Source: an uncultured Clostridia bacterium (GTDB taxonomy: Bacteria; Bacillota; Clostridia; Lachnospirales; Lachnospiraceae). From it: 5,958 bases of DNA. The notes beneath the pieces were generated by a model. It worked only from the letters and a program-made list of their open reading frames with translations, ran no database searches and was not told where the DNA came from. Of this stretch, positions 1 through 5,703 are shown piece after piece. Made by a program: the position numbers and the translations under genes. Positions within the stretch are counted from its first letter, which is position 1. Each line of letters starts with the position of its first letter. The stretch covers positions 1 through 5,958 of the forward strand of contig CAMOHF010000079.1 of the NCBI GenBank assembly GCA_946614685.1, written 5' to 3'.

Positions 1-806
1 TACTTATCAATCGCTGTTGGTATCTTATTCCTTTGCCATTGGTTATGACTCGGTTCTGATGCGTAAAAATGAAACGCATACATAATATTGCTGTAGCCTG
101 TAATTGGACTCTCACAAGGTTCATAAAGATGACCCGCAGAACCAAGCTGAGAATACATCGGAGTACCGACAATGATTACCGCATCACTATCATTTGCTTT
201 GATTAAAGGAATAACCTCAAGCGCGTATTTCTTAATATCCGTCCAAGTTGTACCATTATTGGGTTCATTACAGATCTCGTAGATAACATTACTGTAGTTT
301 TTGTATTTCGATGACATCTCTCTGAAGAAGTTCTTTGCTTCTTCTTTATGCCATAACGGATTACTATCGTTTAGAATATGCCAGTCAATGATGACATACA
401 TGCCAAGTTCCGTTGCCGCCTGTACGCCCTTTTCGACCTGTGCCTTCATGTTCGAGGCATTGCCCTCGCAATAACCGCCTTCCGCCGTGTACATAGCCAA
501 TCGTATACAGTTTGCTCCCCAGTCGTCGCGGAGCGTCTGAAAAGTTGCCTTATTGTTGTAATTGCATCCAACATCCCACTGTAGTCCGTGCGTACTGACT
601 CCATGGATCTGAAACGGCTGTCCTGACTTATCCACCAGTTGGGTACCGCTTACAGAAAGCGCCCCGTGCTGCTGCACCGGTGTCAAAGCTGCCGCTTCCG
701 CCTCGATCACACTGTCCGAAAACGCCGGGATCACGCCTGTCGTAAGCCCGAGCGAAAGCACCAGAGTGAGTGCGAAAGCGAGAATTCTTCTTGCTGTTTT
801 TTGCAT
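1..806 (-). CDS. Secreted GH5 (subfamily 2-like) cellulase, 5' part, 3' end off window
   Basis: Endo-beta-1,4-glucanase that would cut cellulose or related beta-glucans outside the cell by the retaining mechanism. My translation gives 268 residues without a stop. Residues 1-40 form a signal peptide: basic KTARR, a hydrophobic core from about residue 8 to 29, and a likely cleavage after an Ala-rich AEAAA at 36-40. The catalytic barrel begins near residue 48. GH5 landmarks are IRLAMY with Arg102, DWHIL with His143, the acid/base motif CNEPN with Glu181, and HFYA with His246 and Tyr248. The nucleophile Glu and any carbohydrate-binding module lie beyond the edge. ATG at 806 is chosen because TAAGGGGG sits 9 nt upstream; an ATG at 814 is out of frame. 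Base composition steps sharply inside the gene: about 54% GC over 361-780 but about 38% over 1-360. The GH5 call is secure; the exact substrate is inference. Confidence 0.93.
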   Translation of the reverse strand, partial: MQKTARRILAFALTLVLSLGLTTGVIPAFSDSVIEAEAAALTPVQQHGALSVSGTQLVDKSGQPFQIHGVSTHGLQWDVGCNYNNKATFQTLRDDWGANCIRLAMYTAEGGYCEGNASNMKAQVEKGVQAATELGMYVIIDWHILNDSNPLWHKEEAKNFFREMSSKYKNYSNVIYEICNEPNNGTTWTDIKKYALEVIPLIKANDSDAVIIVGTPMYSQLGSAGHLYEPCESPITGYSNIMYAFHFYASEPSHNQWQRNKIPTAIDK

Positions 807-844
807 TGAAACATGCCCCCTTACATCAAATTTCACTGCATGAG

Positions 845-874
845 ATTATACCATGAAAGCCTTATTATCCGCAA
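845..874 (-). promoter_or_regulatory. Putative extended -10 promoter of the cellulase gene
   Basis: On the minus strand a perfect TATAAT (850-845) is preceded by TGG, giving an extended -10 TGn element. A weak -35 TTGCGG lies at 874-869 with an 18-nt spacer. The transcript would start near 838, leaving a leader of about 32 nt before the ATG at 806. The sequence match is seen directly; activity is inferred. Confidence 0.6.
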
Positions 875-918
875 GCATCCGCCCCTCGACATCCATTCAC
901 TTTTATTGTTTACATCGC

Positions 919-932
919 AGCATAATTATGCT
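919..932. promoter_or_regulatory. 14-bp perfect palindrome, candidate operator
   Basis: AGCATAATTATGCT is identical to its own reverse complement. It lies in the 228-bp divergent region, centred about 88 bp upstream of the predicted cellulase start site and about 64 bp upstream of the predicted trmN6 start site. A dimeric regulator could bind here, and the distance fits an upstream activator better than a blocking repressor. No regulator is encoded in the window, so the role is inference. Confidence 0.4.
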
Positions 933-953
933 AGAGTTGAGCCGATAATTGTA

Positions 954-982
954 TTGCCATCTTTCGTACAGACGATGATAAA
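954..982 (+). promoter_or_regulatory. Putative sigma-A promoter of trmN6, with inverted repeat over the -10
   Basis: TTGCCA (954-959), a 17-nt spacer and GATAAA (977-982) match the sigma-A consensus at 5/6 and 4/6 positions; transcription would begin near 989. The -10 box lies in the loop of an inverted repeat with arms AGACGAT (970-976) and ATCGTCT (986-992), extendable by CGT/ACG at 965-967 and 993-995. The arrangement suits an operator flanking the -10 or an early transcript hairpin. Sequence match only. Confidence 0.4.
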
Positions 983-1034
983 AAAATCGTCTACGTTCTG
1001 ACTGTTCAGTATCAGGGAAGAAATATTTAATCTT

Positions 1035-1790
1035 ATGAAAAAGAACGAATCACTCATAAAACAACACGAGCGACTTGATGATCTGCAGTGCCGCGGATAT
1101 CATATCATACAGGATCCGAAGGGATTCTGCTTTGGCATGGACGCAGTTCTGCTTGCGGACTTTGCAAGCGGGAACGCAGACGGCCGGGTGATCGATCTCG
1201 GAACCGGCACGGGCGTCATCCCGATGCTGATGCACGGGCGCGGCAAAGGCTCGCACTTCACGGGACTCGAGTACCAGGAAGCGTACGCGGATATGGCCTC
1301 TCGAAGCGTTGCATACAACGAACTGGCCGGCGATATCGACATCGTACACGGTGACATCCGTCGCATCCGCGATCTGTTTCCCGCCGCATGCTTCGATACC
1401 GTCACCTCGAATCCTCCCTACATCAAGGGGAATCACGGACTTTCGAACGCCACTTCTCCGAAGAACATTGCCAGGCACGAGGTAGCAGTCACGCTTGCCG
1501 AGGTGGTAGACGCCGCCTCCTATCTTCTAAAACCGGGCGGAAGCTTTGCAATGGTCCACAAGCCTTTTCGACTGGCGGAGATCATCCGCGAGCTTTCCTC
1601 GAAGAAGCTGGAGCCAAAGCGGATGTGTCTGGTGCAGCCGGGCACAAAAAAAGAACCGAATATGGTTCTCGTCGAGGCCGTGAAAGGCGGCGGTGTGCAG
1701 CTAAATATCGAGCCGACGCTCGTCGTCTACAATGAAGACGGCCACTACACGGAGGACCTCCTCACCCGCTACGGTCCCCTCTACACATAA
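1035..1790 (+). CDS. trmN6: tRNA1(Val) (adenine37-N6)-methyltransferase, TrmN6/YabB family
   Basis: SAM-dependent class I methyltransferase expected to make m6A next to the anticodon of a tRNA. The 251 residues are close to the roughly 247 of Bacillus YabB. An N-terminal FCFGMDAVLLADF (31-43) is typical of the family. SAM motif I is DLGTGTG (54-60), the acidic ribose-binding residue is Glu79 in GLEY, and GDI at 106-108 follows. The catalytic NPPY is at 126-129, then IARHE (145-149), a family signature shortly after NPPY. The C-terminus has the usual YNEDGHYTEDL pattern. Start: the only in-frame ATG after the stop at 999-1001; an AGGGAAG lies 14 nt upstream, a rather long gap. It is divergent from the cellulase and convergent with rsmI. 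In relatives, as I recall, it lies between ricT and rsmI on their strand, so this position suggests rearrangement. The family is secure; the exact tRNA target is inferred from homologues. Confidence 0.92.
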   Translation: MKKNESLIKQHERLDDLQCRGYHIIQDPKGFCFGMDAVLLADFASGNADGRVIDLGTGTGVIPMLMHGRGKGSHFTGLEYQEAYADMASRSVAYNELAGDIDIVHGDIRRIRDLFPAACFDTVTSNPPYIKGNHGLSNATSPKNIARHEVAVTLAEVVDAASYLLKPGGSFAMVHKPFRLAEIIRELSSKKLEPKRMCLVQPGTKKEPNMVLVEAVKGGGVQLNIEPTLVVYNEDGHYTEDLLTRYGPLYT

Positions 1791-1796
1791 GATACG

Positions 1797-1815
1797 CGGC
1801 CCGCTCCAAGCGCCG
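1797..1815. other. Small bulged hairpin after trmN6
   Basis: CGGC (1797-1800) pairs with GCCG (1812-1815) and GCT (1803-1805) with AGC (1809-1811), with two bulged C and a CCA loop. It starts 7 nt after the trmN6 stop. No T-run follows on the plus strand. On the minus strand only the weak CGTATCTTAT follows. It may be a poor terminator or the outer part of the neighbouring structured element. Confidence 0.25.
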
Positions 1816-1836
1816 ATACAACCGGACTACCGTAGA

Positions 1837-2242
1837 CTCGGCCGGGTGCCAGGCGCCTTCCTGGGACGCGCTCTCGCTAAGTTGATGGAATCCTGCTGGA
1901 TTCCTATGAAGTCGCTCAAAGCCGCGACGGGCTGTCTGCATCACAGATGCAGACCTGATTTCACACGCAGCGGACGCTAAGCTCGTGAGGAACCTCGCTA
2001 AGCGCCGGCGTGTTCATGCAGTCCCTGGAATGCACCTACACCCGGCCTCGAGTTCATACGAATACGTAAGGTCGATATGCGGGCTGCGTTGCAAGGTCAG
2101 CAGAGGGTCTCGGTACTTAGCGATTCAGACACGCAGTGGCTGAGAGCTTAGTACCGTTAGGGGCACCCTCTACTAGCGGGAGCGTGTCCGGCAACACAGC
2201 CTGCAGATCGACCGTATAGAACAAACCCGGCACCCGGCCGGG
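1837..2242. ncRNA. Unassigned large structured RNA candidate, about 406 nt, three-way junction
   Basis: No credible reading frame, but dense base pairing. Closing helix H1: 1837-1850 with 2229-2242 (13 Watson-Crick pairs plus one G-U on the plus strand). Helix HA: 1851-1867 with 2021-2037 (14 of 17 positions), stacked directly on H1. HA caps a multibranched domain: GGAATCC/GGATTCC (1887-1904), GTCGC/GCGAC (1911-1928), GTCTGCATC/GATGCAGAC (1934-1954), and an arm 1963-2013 with ACACGC/GCGTGT plus CGG(A)CGCT/AGCGCCG. Helix HB: 2070-2092 with 2191-2213 (20 Watson-Crick, one wobble, two mismatches), extended by ATAC/GTAT at 2062-2065 and 2214-2217. HB caps AGAGGGT/ACCCTCT (2102-2108, 2165-2171) and a hairpin 2111-2156. 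Wobble counts are equal on the two strands, so orientation is open. I see no RNase P, tmRNA, SRP, 6S or intron signature. It could instead be a fold-back DNA element, but no target-site duplication is visible. Confidence 0.6.
2219..2242 (-). terminator. Putative intrinsic terminator after rsmI
   Basis: Read on the minus strand: CCCGGC (2242-2237), loop CGGGT, GCCGGG (2231-2226), then TTTGTTC. The hairpin begins 3 nt after the rsmI stop and would end the yaaR-holB-ricT-rsmI transcripts. The U-tract is interrupted by one G. The same bases form the 3' side of the closing helix of the structured element, so both structures cannot exist at once. Confidence 0.55.
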
Positions 2243-2244
2243 CG

Positions 2245-3081
2245 TCAGATTGTCAGATTGTAGATTTCGCGCTTGGGCACGCCGCGATCCGATGCCACCT
2301 GTTTGATGGCATCTTTTTTTGTGAGTCCACCGTCGATGTACATCTGCAGATGCTCCTCCACGGACATCTCGTCCCACTGCCTGCGTGTCTCCTCCTCAAG
2401 CTGTGCAGGATCCGCGCCCGCGATCACTAAAATGTACTCGCCACGCGGCTCGTGACTATCGTAGTAGTCGCACGCCTCGGCAAGCGTCGTCTTCATAAAG
2501 GTCTCATGTTTCTTGGTCAGTTCCTTCGCAATCGTAACCGAGCGGTCTCCCAGTGCCTCGGCAAGCTCCGCAACAGTCTTTTTCAGGTGATGCGGCGCCT
2601 CGTAGATCACGATGGTCCGCGTCTCACTTTTGAGCGCCTCAAGCTGTGCGCGCCTCTCCTTCTTGTCCGCAGGCAGAAAGGCTTCAAAGGCGAACCGTCT
2701 GGTGCTTTGTCCGGACGCGATCAGTGCATTTACCGCAGCGCAGGCTCCCGGTACGGGTACGACAGGGATTCCGGCCTCGTAACATTTGCCGACCAAAACC
2801 TCGCCGGGATCGGAGATTCCGGGGGTTCCGGCGTCGGTGATGCACGCAACAACAAGGCCGTCTGCAAGCTTTTTTATAAGCTCATCGGCCTTGTCATAGC
2901 GATTAAATTCGTGGTAACTGGTCATGGGAGTTTTGATCCCGAAATGATTCAGTAATTTGATAGAATTGCGGGTGTCTTCCGCTGCGATAAGATCCGCCTC
3001 GGACAGAATGCGCACCGCGCGATATGTCATATCTTCGAGGTTGCCGATGGGCGTGGCAACCAGATAAAGTATTCCGCTCAT
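2245..3081 (-). CDS. rsmI: 16S rRNA (cytidine1402-2'-O)-methyltransferase RsmI
   Basis: Transfers a methyl group from SAM to the ribose 2'-OH of C1402 in the ribosomal P site (known for the family). The 278-residue tetrapyrrole-methylase-fold protein shows the motifs in order: TPIGNLEDMT (10-19), AEDTR (34-38), SYHEFN (55-60), the SAM-loop DAGTPGISDPG (83-93), VPGACA (110-115, often VPGPSA in relatives), YEAPHH (160-165), KELTK (187-191), GEYILVI (214-220) and the C-terminal PKREIYN (269-275). ATG at 3081 lies 6 nt after the ricT stop. No good Shine-Dalgarno sits at normal distance; the nearest purine run is over 20 nt upstream inside ricT, so translation is probably coupled to ricT. A tandem 8-bp repeat (2245-2252, 2253-2260) spans the last codons and the stop. 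Complete and secure. Confidence 0.96.
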   Translation of the reverse strand: MSGILYLVATPIGNLEDMTYRAVRILSEADLIAAEDTRNSIKLLNHFGIKTPMTSYHEFNRYDKADELIKKLADGLVVACITDAGTPGISDPGEVLVGKCYEAGIPVVPVPGACAAVNALIASGQSTRRFAFEAFLPADKKERRAQLEALKSETRTIVIYEAPHHLKKTVAELAEALGDRSVTIAKELTKKHETFMKTTLAEACDYYDSHEPRGEYILVIAGADPAQLEEETRRQWDEMSVEEHLQMYIDGGLTKKDAIKQVASDRGVPKREIYNLTI

Positions 3082-3087
3082 ACGTCG

Positions 3088-3996
3088 TTAATCGAGGCCC
3101 GATCCCTTCTCCTTGGAATCGAGTGCCTCCAGCTGTTTTAACTCGGACTCGTTGCCGCCTTTATCGTCCTTGCGACGACGTCTCGGCTTAAACTTCAGTT
3201 CCTCGATCCGATACTCCTGGATCTCCTTGGTGTCATCCTCCTGGGTTACAAGAAGCTTCACCTTCTGACGGAGGACATTCAGGGAGTACACCTCGCCCTT
3301 CACGCCGTCGATGGTTCTGACCGTGTCGCCCACATTCGGAAGCTTGCTGTTCAGGTACTCGTAGGTATCCTGCTCGTGCTTCAGGCAGCACATCAGTCTG
3401 CCGCAGACGCCCGAGATCTTGGTGGGATTTAATGAGAGGTTCTGCTCCTTCGCCATCTTGATGGATACGGGAATGAACTCGGAAAGGTGTGCGTGACAGC
3501 ACAACTCTCTTCCGCAGATACCGATGCCGCCGACAATCTTGGTCTCGTCGCGGACGCCGATCTGGCGAAGCTCAATTCTGGTACGGAATACGGATGCGAG
3601 ATCCTTCACAAGCTCGCGGAAATCCACGCGCCCGTCCGCCGTAAAGTAAAACAGGACTTTGTTGTTGTCAAATGTATACTCTGCGTCGATCAGCTTCATA
3701 TCGAGGCCGTGCTTCTTAATGCGTTCCACGCAGGTTGCAAATGCCTTCTTGCTCTTTTCTTTGTTCGCCTCGTAGCGCTTGGTGTCCTCTTCGGTAGCCA
3801 CACGCTGGATCGGCTTGATCTGTGCGGACATCTTGGTCTCGTCAATCTCACGGGTGCCCATCACGATCTTACCGTACTCCACGCCACGCGCGGTCTCTAC
3901 TATCACATGCTGTCCGACTTCAACCACATAATTCTTCGGAGAGAAGAAATATATCTTGCCGTTCTCACGGAATCGAACGCCTATAACCTCTTTCAT
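3088..3996 (-). CDS. ricT: PSP1-domain Fe-S protein RicT (YaaT)
   Basis: In Bacillus RicT joins RicA and RicF in an iron-sulfur complex that steers RNase Y cleavage and affects sporulation, competence and biofilm control; the partners are not in this window. The 302 residues carry a PSP1 core. The cysteine motifs CGRELCC (Cys161, 166, 167) and CGRLMCC (Cys198, 203, 204) are fully kept and are the expected cluster ligands. The last 30 or so residues are a charged tail beginning with PRRRRK. The start ATG at 3996 has AAGGAG 9 nt upstream. The gene begins 19 nt after holB and ends 6 nt before rsmI, so it is in the middle of the operon. The neighbour yabA of Bacillus, which controls DnaA, is absent between ricT and rsmI. 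Family assignment is secure; the function here is inferred from Bacillus. Confidence 0.95.
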   Translation of the reverse strand: MKEVIGVRFRENGKIYFFSPKNYVVEVGQHVIVETARGVEYGKIVMGTREIDETKMSAQIKPIQRVATEEDTKRYEANKEKSKKAFATCVERIKKHGLDMKLIDAEYTFDNNKVLFYFTADGRVDFRELVKDLASVFRTRIELRQIGVRDETKIVGGIGICGRELCCHAHLSEFIPVSIKMAKEQNLSLNPTKISGVCGRLMCCLKHEQDTYEYLNSKLPNVGDTVRTIDGVKGEVYSLNVLRQKVKLLVTQEDDTKEIQEYRIEELKFKPRRRRKDDKGGNESELKQLEALDSKEKGSGLD

Positions 3997-4015
3997 CTAA
4001 AATGTCTCCTTATAT

Positions 4016-4999
4016 CTATTCCTTAAGCGTGAGCAGGAGTAACTCCATCGTCACGTCAAAATTCGCATTCGCCTCAAGGCGCTTTCTCGCACGGGAGATG
4101 GCCTCGATCTTCTCCTCTACAGCCCCGAAGGACACGAGGGATGCATGCTTCTTTAAGATGGCATACTCGTCGCGGAAGAGGAGCTTGTCGATCTTCCCCG
4201 TCACCTTGAGCATCAGTATATCCCGATACCACATCGCCATCAGATCCAGGCAGTCGTTGATGGACAGCTTGAACCGTTCGATGTTCTCCATCGACTGTGT
4301 CAGATCCTCGACATCCAAGTCGTGGATCTTCTTCATGACGCTCACCACGGTCTCAACCACCTGCGCGTACTCGTCGTTCGTCGCAAGCTTGATCGCCTTG
4401 CCCATATTGCCCTGCGCAAAGTCGATGCAGAAGTGTGCCTTGTCCTCGGTTAAGCCCATATTCTTCTGGAGGTACTCCAGCATATCAAGCTCTCTGACCG
4501 GACGCGTATCCATCACAACACAGCGTGACTTCACGGTGGGTAAGAGCTTGTCCATATTCGAGCAAAGCAGGATCACGATGCCGTACTCGGGCGGTTCTTC
4601 GATCGTCTTTAAGATCGTGTTCTGCGACTGCTGACTGATCAGGTCCGCATCGGGAACGATGTAGATCTTATACTTGCTCTTATAGGGCTTCACGTCCATG
4701 GTCTCAACCAATTCGCTTCGGATCTCGTCCACGGAGTAAGCGCCGGGCTTTTCGTGAGCAAGCATGATGATGTCCGGGTGGCTTCCGGATGCCGCCTGCA
4801 CGCAGGAATGGCACCTTCCGCAAGGCTCCGTGCCGCCCTCCTCACAGAGCAGAGTTTGAGCAAATGTACGGGCCAGCATCTTTTTTCCGCTATCCGGTTC
4901 CCCGTGTATGATGTAAGCATGGCTGACCTGTCCGCGTTCAATGCTGCTTTTCATATGTCGAATGATGTCTTCGTGTCCTACGATGTCCTTAAAAAACAT
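4016..4999 (-). CDS. holB: DNA polymerase III subunit delta prime (clamp loader)
   Basis: AAA+ subunit of the clamp loader that, with DnaX and HolA, opens the sliding clamp and places it on primed DNA. The 327 residues show a P-loop-like GEPDSGKK (33-40), with Lys replacing the usual Thr/Ser after GK. A four-cysteine zinc module follows (Cys52, 60, 63, 66). The Walker-B-like region VPDADL (115-120) leads into QNTILKTIEEPP (126-137), and the SRC motif is at 158-160. ATG at 4999 is supported by AAAGGGGG 8 nt upstream. A second ATG at 5006 would give only a five-codon out-of-frame peptide and is too close to the G-run. The gene has its own probable promoter at 5102-5074 overlapping the end of yaaR. 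The altered P-loop suggests that this subunit does not hydrolyse ATP itself, as known for delta prime subunits. Confidence 0.96.
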   Translation of the reverse strand: MFFKDIVGHEDIIRHMKSSIERGQVSHAYIIHGEPDSGKKMLARTFAQTLLCEEGGTEPCGRCHSCVQAASGSHPDIIMLAHEKPGAYSVDEIRSELVETMDVKPYKSKYKIYIVPDADLISQQSQNTILKTIEEPPEYGIVILLCSNMDKLLPTVKSRCVVMDTRPVRELDMLEYLQKNMGLTEDKAHFCIDFAQGNMGKAIKLATNDEYAQVVETVVSVMKKIHDLDVEDLTQSMENIERFKLSINDCLDLMAMWYRDILMLKVTGKIDKLLFRDEYAILKKHASLVSFGAVEEKIEAISRARKRLEANANFDVTMELLLLTLKE

Positions 5000-5030
5000 A
5001 AGCCATGCCCCCTTTCATTTAACAGCGCAT

Positions 5031-5066
5031 AAAACGAGACCGGTCGGATCTCCATCCGCCCGTCTC
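5031..5066 (-). terminator. Leader hairpin with short T-run between yaaR and holB
   Basis: On the minus strand GAGAC (5066-5062) pairs with GTCTC (5040-5036) and CGGAT (5058-5054) with ATCCG (5049-5045), around a GGAG loop. Two further G-C pairs lie in the internal loop, and the stem is followed by GTTTT. It could be a weak terminator of yaaR, an attenuator, or a 5' stabilising stem: the predicted holB start site at about 5067 places it at the very beginning of the transcript. Confidence 0.45.
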
Positions 5067-5073
5067 TACGTAT

Positions 5074-5102
5074 AGTATACCGAATTTAGGTGGATATATC
5101 AA
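5074..5102 (-). promoter_or_regulatory. Putative sigma-A promoter for holB-ricT-rsmI
   Basis: TTGATA (5102-5097), a 17-nt spacer and TATACT (5079-5074) match the consensus at 5/6 positions in each box with ideal spacing. The -35 and part of the spacer overlap the last codons and stop of yaaR. The start site would be near 5067, giving a leader of about 67 nt. Transcription was not tested. Confidence 0.65.
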
Positions 5103-5529
5103 GCAACATTCCCCGGATGTCGTCGATCTTGCCGAGGATGGCAAGGTGGTCTTTCTCCTCCTTCATCAGCTCTTCGGCGAGCTCGTCCAAGGTCTTATCC
5201 ACCTCGCGGATAATACCGTACACGCGGTGTCTGCCGCGTCGGTCGAGGAAGTTCTCTCGGGAGAATTCATGGGAATTGGCCGCAACCTCGTTCATAAATT
5301 CCTTGATGGACGCACGATACTTTTTCATATCCTTGATGTCCATATGTTTCGCGATCCGCTGCCCCTGCTCTTCTATATCCTTCATCAGAGAAGTGAGTTT
5401 GTCCGCCAGTTCGCCCTTGTTGAGGCTTTTGATCAATGTGAACTTAAAATCCTCGTCCGAAGCAACATCGTTGTTCTTTGGTGCTTCCATCTGTGTCAGC
5501 TGCTGCAGCTGGCTTACCTTGAGCTCCAT
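5086..5529 (-). CDS. yaaR: YaaR family protein (DUF327)
   Basis: Conserved Firmicutes protein of no established biochemical function, encoded beside holB in Bacillus and Clostridia. The 147 residues match the usual 146 or so. The most conserved stretch is the helical C-terminal two thirds: [14 protein letters not shown] (59-72), [17 protein letters not shown] (88-104), and a charged helix ending [10 protein letters not shown] (136-145). No signal peptide or membrane segment is seen; it is probably cytoplasmic and alpha-helical. The start is set at ATG 5529 because AGGAGG (5543-5538) lies 8 nt upstream. An in-frame GTG at 5538 overlaps that Shine-Dalgarno and is rejected. It has its own promoter upstream and is separated from holB by 86 nt holding a hairpin and a second promoter, so it may be partly uncoupled from the downstream genes. 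Confidence 0.92.
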   Translation of the reverse strand: MELKVSQLQQLTQMEAPKNNDVASDEDFKFTLIKSLNKGELADKLTSLMKDIEEQGQRIAKHMDIKDMKKYRASIKEFMNEVAANSHEFSRENFLDRRGRHRVYGIIREVDKTLDELAEELMKEEKDHLAILGKIDDIRGMLLDIST

Positions 5530-5589
5530 GGCCCTCACCTCCTCATAGTCTTAATTATTCTATCGGCATTTATGGATATAACCATTACG

Positions 5590-5618
5590 ATTATAGCAAA
5601 TTCCAATGAATGCCACAA
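5590..5618 (-). promoter_or_regulatory. Putative extended -10 promoter of yaaR
   Basis: Perfect TATAAT (5595-5590) preceded by TGC, an extended -10, with TTGTGG (5618-5613) as a weak -35 at 17-nt spacing. The start would be near 5583, leaving a leader of about 54 nt to the ATG at 5529. Sequence match only. Confidence 0.6.
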
Positions 5619-5643
5619 GTAGCATGGGGTATGGCAGGCGGCA

Positions 5644-5703
5644 GGAATGACTCGGGATGACAGCAAAACAGCAGGATGGCAGCATAAGCAGGATGCAGCA
5701 AAA
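5644..5703. repeat. Degenerate short direct repeats
   Basis: GGATG followed by a CAGCA-like string recurs at 5655, 5674 and 5691 (steps of 19 and 17 nt), with a weaker GGAATG at 5644. The last two units, GCAGGATGGCAGCATAA (5671-5687) and GCAGGATGCAGCAAAA (5688-5703), differ little. They lie upstream of the yaaR promoter and abut the long hairpin. No function is evident. Confidence 0.5.

Noticed and set aside
813..1001. 62-codon reading frame in the divergent promoter region
   Set aside because: It crosses both predicted promoters and the palindrome, has no ribosome binding site, and its composition is not protein-like.
1732..1980. Small plus-strand frame running from the trmN6 end into the structured element
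   Set aside because: Arg/Pro-rich shadow of GC-rich sequence that crosses several stems; no ribosome binding site.
1837..2242. Identification as RNase P, tmRNA, or a group I or II intron
   Set aside because: I see no GAGGAAAGUCC-type RNase P core, no tRNA-like end with tag frame, no GUGYG start or domain V, and no group I core pairing.
1837..2242. Interpretation as a MITE or other simple transposon with terminal inverted repeats
   Set aside because: The ends are inverted repeats, but no target-site duplication is visible and the interior has independent, nested helices. Not excluded; left as an alternative.
2117..2377. 86-codon minus-strand frame running from rsmI into the structured element
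   Set aside because: It overlaps rsmI in another frame and then reads through base-paired RNA-like sequence; no family pattern and no start signal.
2452..2955. 167-codon plus-strand frame opposite rsmI, and the 179-codon frame at 3487-4026 opposite ricT
   Set aside because: Both are antisense shadows of fully motif-supported genes and carry no recognisable domain.
5000..5015. Upstream ATG at 5006 before holB giving a five-codon peptide; a similar out-of-frame ATG precedes the cellulase start at 814
   Set aside because: Each lies only 1 nt from its G-rich Shine-Dalgarno, too close for initiation; the downstream ATGs are well spaced.
5530..5538. GTG start three codons earlier for yaaR
   Set aside because: The GTG overlaps the AGGAGG itself, which is ideally spaced for the ATG at 5529.
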